This document shows, one piece after another, positions 7,377 through 10,096 of a stretch of 10,096 nucleotides of DNA. Source of the stretch: Candidatus Magasanikiibacteriota bacterium (lineage in GTDB: Bacteria; Patescibacteriota; Patescibacteriia; Magasanikbacterales; GWA2-37-8). The stretch is taken from positions 1-10,096 of the forward strand of contig CAINUM010000038.1 of assembly GCA_903853785.1 (NCBI GenBank), written 5' to 3'. Below the pieces are notes generated by a model, which was not told the origin of the DNA, ran no database searches, and saw only the letters and a program-made list of their open reading frames with translations. The stretch's first letter is position 1. Every line of letters starts with the position of its first letter. The position numbers and the translations under genes were made by a program.

Positions 7377-7447
7377 ACGGGATTAGTTAAATGGTATAAC
7401 TGCGGTCTCCAAAACCGCTGTCGGGGGTTCGATTCCCTCATCCCGTG
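7377..7447 (+). tRNA. tRNA-Trp (anticodon CCA)
   Basis: The acceptor ACGGGAT pairs perfectly with ATCCCGT. The D stem GTTA/TAAC closes a loop containing GG. The anticodon stem GCGGT/ACCGC encloses CTCCAAA, giving anticodon CCA. The variable region is TGTC (4 nt) and the T arm is GGGGG-TTCGATT-CCCTC with one G-T pair. The discriminator G, A at position 1 and the CTCCAAA loop match bacterial tRNA-Trp. The following bases are CGA, so the 3' CCA is not encoded. Anticodon CCA reads only UGG, which supports normal use of UGA as a stop. Confidence 0.95.
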
Positions 7448-7453
7448 CGAGAT

Positions 7454-7485
7454 AAAAACTGCTTATATAGAGTAGTTTTTTATTT
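7454..7485 (+). terminator. Rho-independent terminator after tRNA-Trp
   Basis: AAAAACT at 7454-7460 is the exact reverse complement of AGTTTTT at 7474-7480. The stem extends inward by four more pairs (two G-T) around a five-base ATATA loop. The descending arm ends in a T run followed by TATTT. It lies 6 nt after tRNA-Trp and probably ends the long upstream transcript. The stem is AT-rich, so its strength is uncertain. Confidence 0.65.
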
Positions 7486-7508
7486 AAAGTGGCTGATAAT
7501 GAAATTTA

Positions 7509-7517
7509 TGATATGAT
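7509..7517 (+). promoter_or_regulatory. Candidate extended -10 promoter for the DUF3955/helicase unit
   Basis: TGA followed by TATGAT at 7512-7517 fits the TGn-TATAAT extended -10 pattern. No good -35 hexamer sits 16-18 nt upstream, which extended -10 promoters can tolerate. Transcription would start near 7524, about 14 nt before the ATG at 7538. Its place just after a terminator supports it. Confidence 0.4.
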
Positions 7518-7537
7518 ACTGTTGTTAATATGATATT

Positions 7538-7753
7538 ATGAAAAAAATATATTATTTTGTTTTGATGCCGTATGTGTTAGGAATTGCCTGCCTAGTGGCG
7601 TTTAATATTATAGGGTCTCATATCGATAATGACGGTACTTTGGTAGAGCCTTTTTGGTTGATTCCGATTGGTTATTTAATGTTTTTCATCGGACTAGTTG
7701 AGAGTCTTTTTTTTGGTATAATTTATTTAGTCAAAACAAATAAAAAGATATAA
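7538..7753 (+). CDS. Small two-helix membrane protein, DUF3955-like
   Basis: The 71-aa product has two hydrophobic helices (about residues 5-25 and 40-65) joined by a polar loop with DNDGTLVEPFWLIPIGY. That loop, with the acidic DGTLVEPF core and the IPIG turn, matches the DUF3955 family as I recall it; these are short membrane proteins of about 70 aa with unknown role. Length and layout agree. It begins MKK, and no Shine-Dalgarno site is seen. The helicase gene starts 4 nt after its stop, so the two are probably co-transcribed, although no functional link is evident. Confidence 0.75.
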   Translation: MKKIYYFVLMPYVLGIACLVAFNIIGSHIDNDGTLVEPFWLIPIGYLMFFIGLVESLFFGIIYLVKTNKKI

Positions 7754-7757
7754 TTAC

Positions 7758-8990
7758 ATGAATCAATCTCACGCCCTAAAAATTCTTCAATCCGGCGACA
7801 ACGTATTTCTCACCGGCTCGGCAGGCAGTGGAAAGACTTTTTTGTTGAACCAATTTATTGAGTATTTACGAACTAACAAAACCAAAGTCGGAATTACTGC
7901 TTCGACCGGTATTGCAGCAACTCACATCAACGGACGCACCATTCACTCTTGGTGTGGTATGGGGATTGCCAAGAAAATGACCGGTAAGCAAATTAAAAAA
8001 CTATTGAAAAGAAAAGATTTGTTTAAGCGCATTAAAGAAGCACAGGTTTTAATAATAGATGAAATTTCGATGCTTGATGCAACTTGTCTGGATTTGGTAG
8101 ATAAGATTTGTAAGGCAGCCAAAAATCCGTTTTCACCATTTGGTGGAATGCAAATTGTGTTGTGTGGTGATTTTTTTCAGTTGCCGCCAATTGGCAAAGA
8201 CGCTGAATTTTCTTTTCAGGCTTTTTCCTGGGAGGAATCGGGTATCAAAGTTTGTTATTTGGATGAACAGTTTCGCCAAGATGATTCGGAATTTTTAAAA
8301 GTTTTAAACAAAATTCGCACTAATGAAGCCGGAGAAAAAGAATTGGCAATTTTAAAAACTAGGTTAAATAAAAAAGTGACACATTTACCAAAAGTTACCA
8401 AGCTCTATACTCACAATATGAATGTCGATGTCCTCAACCAGACCGAGCTTTCCAATATTGATCAAGTGCCAGAGGTTTTTCAGATGACCGAACAAGGTCC
8501 AAAGGAATTGGTTGAATTTTTGAAGAAGAGTTATCCTGTCGCCCAAGAATTGAAATTAAAATTAGGAGCGGTAGTAATGTTCATAAAGAATAACTATGAA
8601 GCAGGGTACGTAAATGGCACCTTGGGAGAAGTTGTTGATTTTGATAGTGAAGGATTTCCGGTAATTAAAACAAAAAATAAAAACGGTATTGTGGCTAAGC
8701 CTGCGAGTTGGAATATCGAAGAGGATAAAGCAATTTTGGCGAGTATTAAGCAGATACCATTGCGTTTGGCGTGGGCGATTACGGTTCACAAAAGCCAAGG
8801 GATGAGTTTGGATGCGGCAGAAATCGATCTATCCAAATCATTTGAGCGTGGAATGGGTTATGTGGCTTTGTCACGTGTGCGAGCGCTCGATAGTATTTGT
8901 TTGATAGGTATTAACGAAATGGCTTTGAAAGTGAATGAGTTGGTAGTAAAAAAAGATAAAGAGTTTCAAAAATTATCAGATGCAAATTGA
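7758..8990 (+). CDS. PIF1-family DNA helicase (superfamily 1B)
   Basis: PIF1 helicases use ATP to unwind DNA 5' to 3', often at forks, G-quadruplexes or R-loops. The 410-aa product carries the helicase motifs in order: Walker A GSAGSGKT (20-27), the motif Ia region STGIAATHINGRTIHSW, Walker B LIIDEISML (98-106), motif III GDFFQLPP (137-144), QFRQ (171-174), HKSQGMSLD (344-352), and arginine-finger motif VI GYVALSRVR (367-375). The chain is about the minimal helicase core. I see no extra C-terminal UvrD-like, HRDC or DNA-binding module of the kind found fused to larger bacterial PIF1 proteins. A lysine-rich tail ends at a TGA stop. It lies 4 nt after the DUF3955-like gene, without a clear Shine-Dalgarno site. 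RecD2 is the main alternative family, but the GDFFQLPP/QFRQ pair favours PIF1. Confidence 0.93.
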   Translation: MNQSHALKILQSGDNVFLTGSAGSGKTFLLNQFIEYLRTNKTKVGITASTGIAATHINGRTIHSWCGMGIAKKMTGKQIKKLLKRKDLFKRIKEAQVLIIDEISMLDATCLDLVDKICKAAKNPFSPFGGMQIVLCGDFFQLPPIGKDAEFSFQAFSWEESGIKVCYLDEQFRQDDSEFLKVLNKIRTNEAGEKELAILKTRLNKKVTHLPKVTKLYTHNMNVDVLNQTELSNIDQVPEVFQMTEQGPKELVEFLKKSYPVAQELKLKLGAVVMFIKNNYEAGYVNGTLGEVVDFDSEGFPVIKTKNKNGIVAKPASWNIEEDKAILASIKQIPLRLAWAITVHKSQGMSLDAAEIDLSKSFERGMGYVALSRVRALDSICLIGINEMALKVNELVVKKDKEFQKLSDAN

Positions 8991-9043
8991 TAACTATCCC
9001 AAGAAAACTGTGAGTGGTGTATTATATAAGGGTAATATATTTT

Positions 9044-9436
9044 ATGCAGATACCATCAAACGAAATTAAAGTAACTTTTGCTCGGTCCGGTGGGGCAGGT
9101 GGGCAAAATGTAAACAAGACTTCTACAAAAGCTATTTTGCATTGGTCGGTGGGGCGCTCACAAATTTTTAGTTGGGAAGAAAAAGTTCGAATTCGGGAAA
9201 AATTGATTAATCGAATAAATCACGAAGATGAAGTAGTAGTAATGTCAGATGAAGAACGCTCACAATCGCAGAATCGCGCGTTGGCCCAAGAGCGTCTTCA
9301 GGCTTTGGTAACCAAAGCACTTCAGGTACCAAAAAAACGCCGACCAACGAGACCAACCAAAGCTTCAAAACTAAGAAGAATCGAATCGAAAAAAATACGT
9401 TCGCAAACAAAGGAGGGAAGGAGAAATGTTGAATAG
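9044..9436 (+). CDS. arfB: ArfB/YaeJ-type peptidyl-tRNA hydrolase (ribosome rescue)
   Basis: The 130-aa product has the catalytic GGQ motif (19-21) in SGGAGGQNVNK, the class I release factor signature that hydrolyses peptidyl-tRNA. It lacks the codon-recognition domains of RF1/RF2. A strongly basic tail (about 97-127, with KKRRPTRP and RRIESKKIR) follows, as in ArfB/YaeJ/ICT1, where the tail enters the empty mRNA channel of stalled ribosomes. Length fits (about 140 aa in E. coli). The frame runs back to a GTG at 9014, but the ATG at 9044 gives the usual N-terminus, and AAGGG lies about 11 nt upstream. The 53-nt gap after the helicase may hold a weak promoter, but none is clear. Its 3' end overlaps the GIY-YIG gene. 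Confidence 0.93.
   Translation: MQIPSNEIKVTFARSGGAGGQNVNKTSTKAILHWSVGRSQIFSWEEKVRIREKLINRINHEDEVVVMSDEERSQSQNRALAQERLQALVTKALQVPKKRRPTRPTKASKLRRIESKKIRSQTKEGRRNVE
9411..9416 (+). promoter_or_regulatory. Strong Shine-Dalgarno site AGGAGG inside the end of arfB
   Basis: AGGAGG lies 9 nt before ATG 9426 and is followed by a second purine run, AAGGAG at 9418-9423, 14 nt before ATG 9438. It is the only consensus Shine-Dalgarno site seen before a start in this window. Because it also encodes arfB residues in KEGRR, part of it may be coincidental. It favours 9426 as the start of the next gene. Confidence 0.55.
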
Positions 9437-9674
9437 TATGTATTATTTATATATCCTTGAGTGCGCAGATGGAACACTATATACTGGAATTACATTGGAC
9501 ATAAAACGGCGTTTGCAAGAGCACAATACATCAAAACTCGGTGCGAAATATACTAGATCGCGTAGGCCGGTAAAGCTGTTTTATTTGAAGGAGTTTACAA
9601 GCCGGTCAGTAGCTTTAAAAGCTGAGTTTCAAATAAAAAAATTACCCAGAGAGGAAAAATTGAAATTAAAGTGA
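9426..9674 (+). CDS. Small GIY-YIG nuclease-superfamily protein (YhbQ/UPF0213-like)
   Basis: The 82-aa protein is a lone GIY-YIG domain. The first strand pair carries YLYILECADGTLYTGIT, where LYI and YTG stand for the GIY and YIG elements. The DIKRRLQEHN helix follows with its conserved arginine (R28), and a candidate metal-binding glutamate lies at E67 in ALKAEFQIKK. Stand-alone proteins of this size (YhbQ, UPF0213) are common in bacteria, with suggested but not well established DNA nuclease activity. The ATG at 9426 overlaps arfB by 11 nt and has a good Shine-Dalgarno site. A second ATG at 9438, just after the arfB stop, gives the more usual MYYLYIL start and is a real alternative. The gene ends with TGA. 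Co-translation with arfB is likely. Confidence 0.9.
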   Translation: MLNSMYYLYILECADGTLYTGITLDIKRRLQEHNTSKLGAKYTRSRRPVKLFYLKEFTSRSVALKAEFQIKKLPREEKLKLK

Positions 9675-9738
9675 AATAATTATCGTTTTGACTTTGTATT
9701 AAATTAAACAGAGCGCCGGTATATAAATAACCACATTT

Positions 9739-10096
9739 ATGGTTAGTGTAGTCAATTTAAAACCTAAAACAATGACCAGCTCAGTTCTTGATTCAGACTG
9801 GTCGAATAATAAAGTTGTTTTTTCTGTTATTCGCGGGTTAGCCCTACTGGCCTTGAGTTTGGTTGTCAATTTTCAAGCTGGCACTTACGCAAGCCTACAA
9901 GCAGGCAAGGGTGTGAAAGATATTATTTTAGACAACATCAAAGTGCGAGATGTAGATAGTATTTTTATCTATGGCATCATCGCATTTTTTATATTCATTT
10001 CTTTCTTATTAATAGTAAAACCAAAACGAATTCCTTTTGTTGTGAAAAGTTTGAGTGTATTTATTTTGATTCGATCTTTTTTTGTTATTCTCACAC
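9739..10096 (+). CDS. Membrane protein, probable PAP2/sphingomyelin-synthase-like family (N-terminal part)
   Basis: An open frame runs from ATG 9739 to the window edge, giving at least 119 residues without a stop. A polar start of about 24 residues precedes a hydrophobic helix (about 25-45, starting KVVFSVIRGLALLALSL). An extracytoplasmic-type loop with the segment VNFQAGTYASLQAG follows, then a second helix (about 80-96) and KPKRIPFVVKSLSVFILIRSFFVILT leading into a third. This order resembles the N-terminal part of PAP2-related (PAP2_C, sphingomyelin-synthase-like) lipid phosphatase or phosphotransferase proteins as I remember them. The catalytic histidines would lie beyond the window, so the activity cannot be judged. 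An internal ATG at 9772 is an alternative start. The preceding 64 nt hold no clear terminator or Shine-Dalgarno site. Confidence 0.7.
   Translation, partial: MVSVVNLKPKTMTSSVLDSDWSNNKVVFSVIRGLALLALSLVVNFQAGTYASLQAGKGVKDIILDNIKVRDVDSIFIYGIIAFFIFISFLLIVKPKRIPFVVKSLSVFILIRSFFVILT

Noticed and set aside
9688..9728. TTGACT at 9688-9693 and TATATAAAT at 9720-9728 as a promoter for the last gene
   Set aside because: The spacing of about 26 nt is far outside the usual 16-18. The TATATAAAT alone would give only a few bases of leader before ATG 9739, and AT-rich sequence makes it unremarkable.

Overview
The window looks like a chromosomal housekeeping region of an AT-rich bacterium with a small genome. 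The style fits a Candidatus Patescibacteria (CPR) lineage: tightly packed same-strand genes, almost no Shine-Dalgarno sites, a lipoprotein built of Asp-box repeats, small DUF membrane proteins, and tRNA genes only partly encoding CCA. That placement is an inference from gene content and style, since no rRNA or marker tree is available. The genetic code is standard (code 11): TGA ends two genes, and the only Trp tRNA has anticodon CCA, which argues against the SR1/Gracilibacteria code.

Every gene recognised lies on the + strand. Positions 1-108 hold the tail of an upstream gene, possibly a DNA polymerase III delta/delta'-like subunit. Positions 136-6133 hold six closely spaced genes: an Asp-box repeat lipoprotein, ribosome recycling factor (frr), glycyl-tRNA synthetase (glyS), an M16 zinc peptidase, triosephosphate isomerase (tpiA) and a membrane-anchored TPR protein. 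Gaps between them run from 1 to 20 nt, so they probably form one operon. It appears to run on into three tRNA genes (Thr-GGT, Thr-TGT, Tyr-GTA), the small ribosomal protein gene rpmG (L33), a DUF1189-like membrane protein and tRNA-Trp. A hairpin with a T run at 7454-7485 closes this block.

A second unit starts after the terminator, behind an extended -10 promoter candidate. It holds a 71-aa DUF3955-like membrane protein and a compact PIF1-type helicase. An ArfB-type GGQ peptidyl-tRNA hydrolase and a small GIY-YIG nuclease-family protein follow, with the last two overlapping. The window ends inside a membrane protein resembling the PAP2/sphingomyelin-synthase-like group, which runs off the edge.

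The common theme is translation: recycling (frr), tRNA charging (glyS), tRNAs, L33 and ribosome rescue (ArfB). One glycolytic enzyme and several envelope proteins are mixed in. I found no CRISPR array, insertion sequence, prophage or recognisable defence cassette. The most notable points are the nearly uniform T immediately before the start codon in SD-less genes, the mixed CCA encoding among four tRNAs, and the mosaic tRNA/rpmG/tRNA-Trp neighbourhood without secE-nusG.
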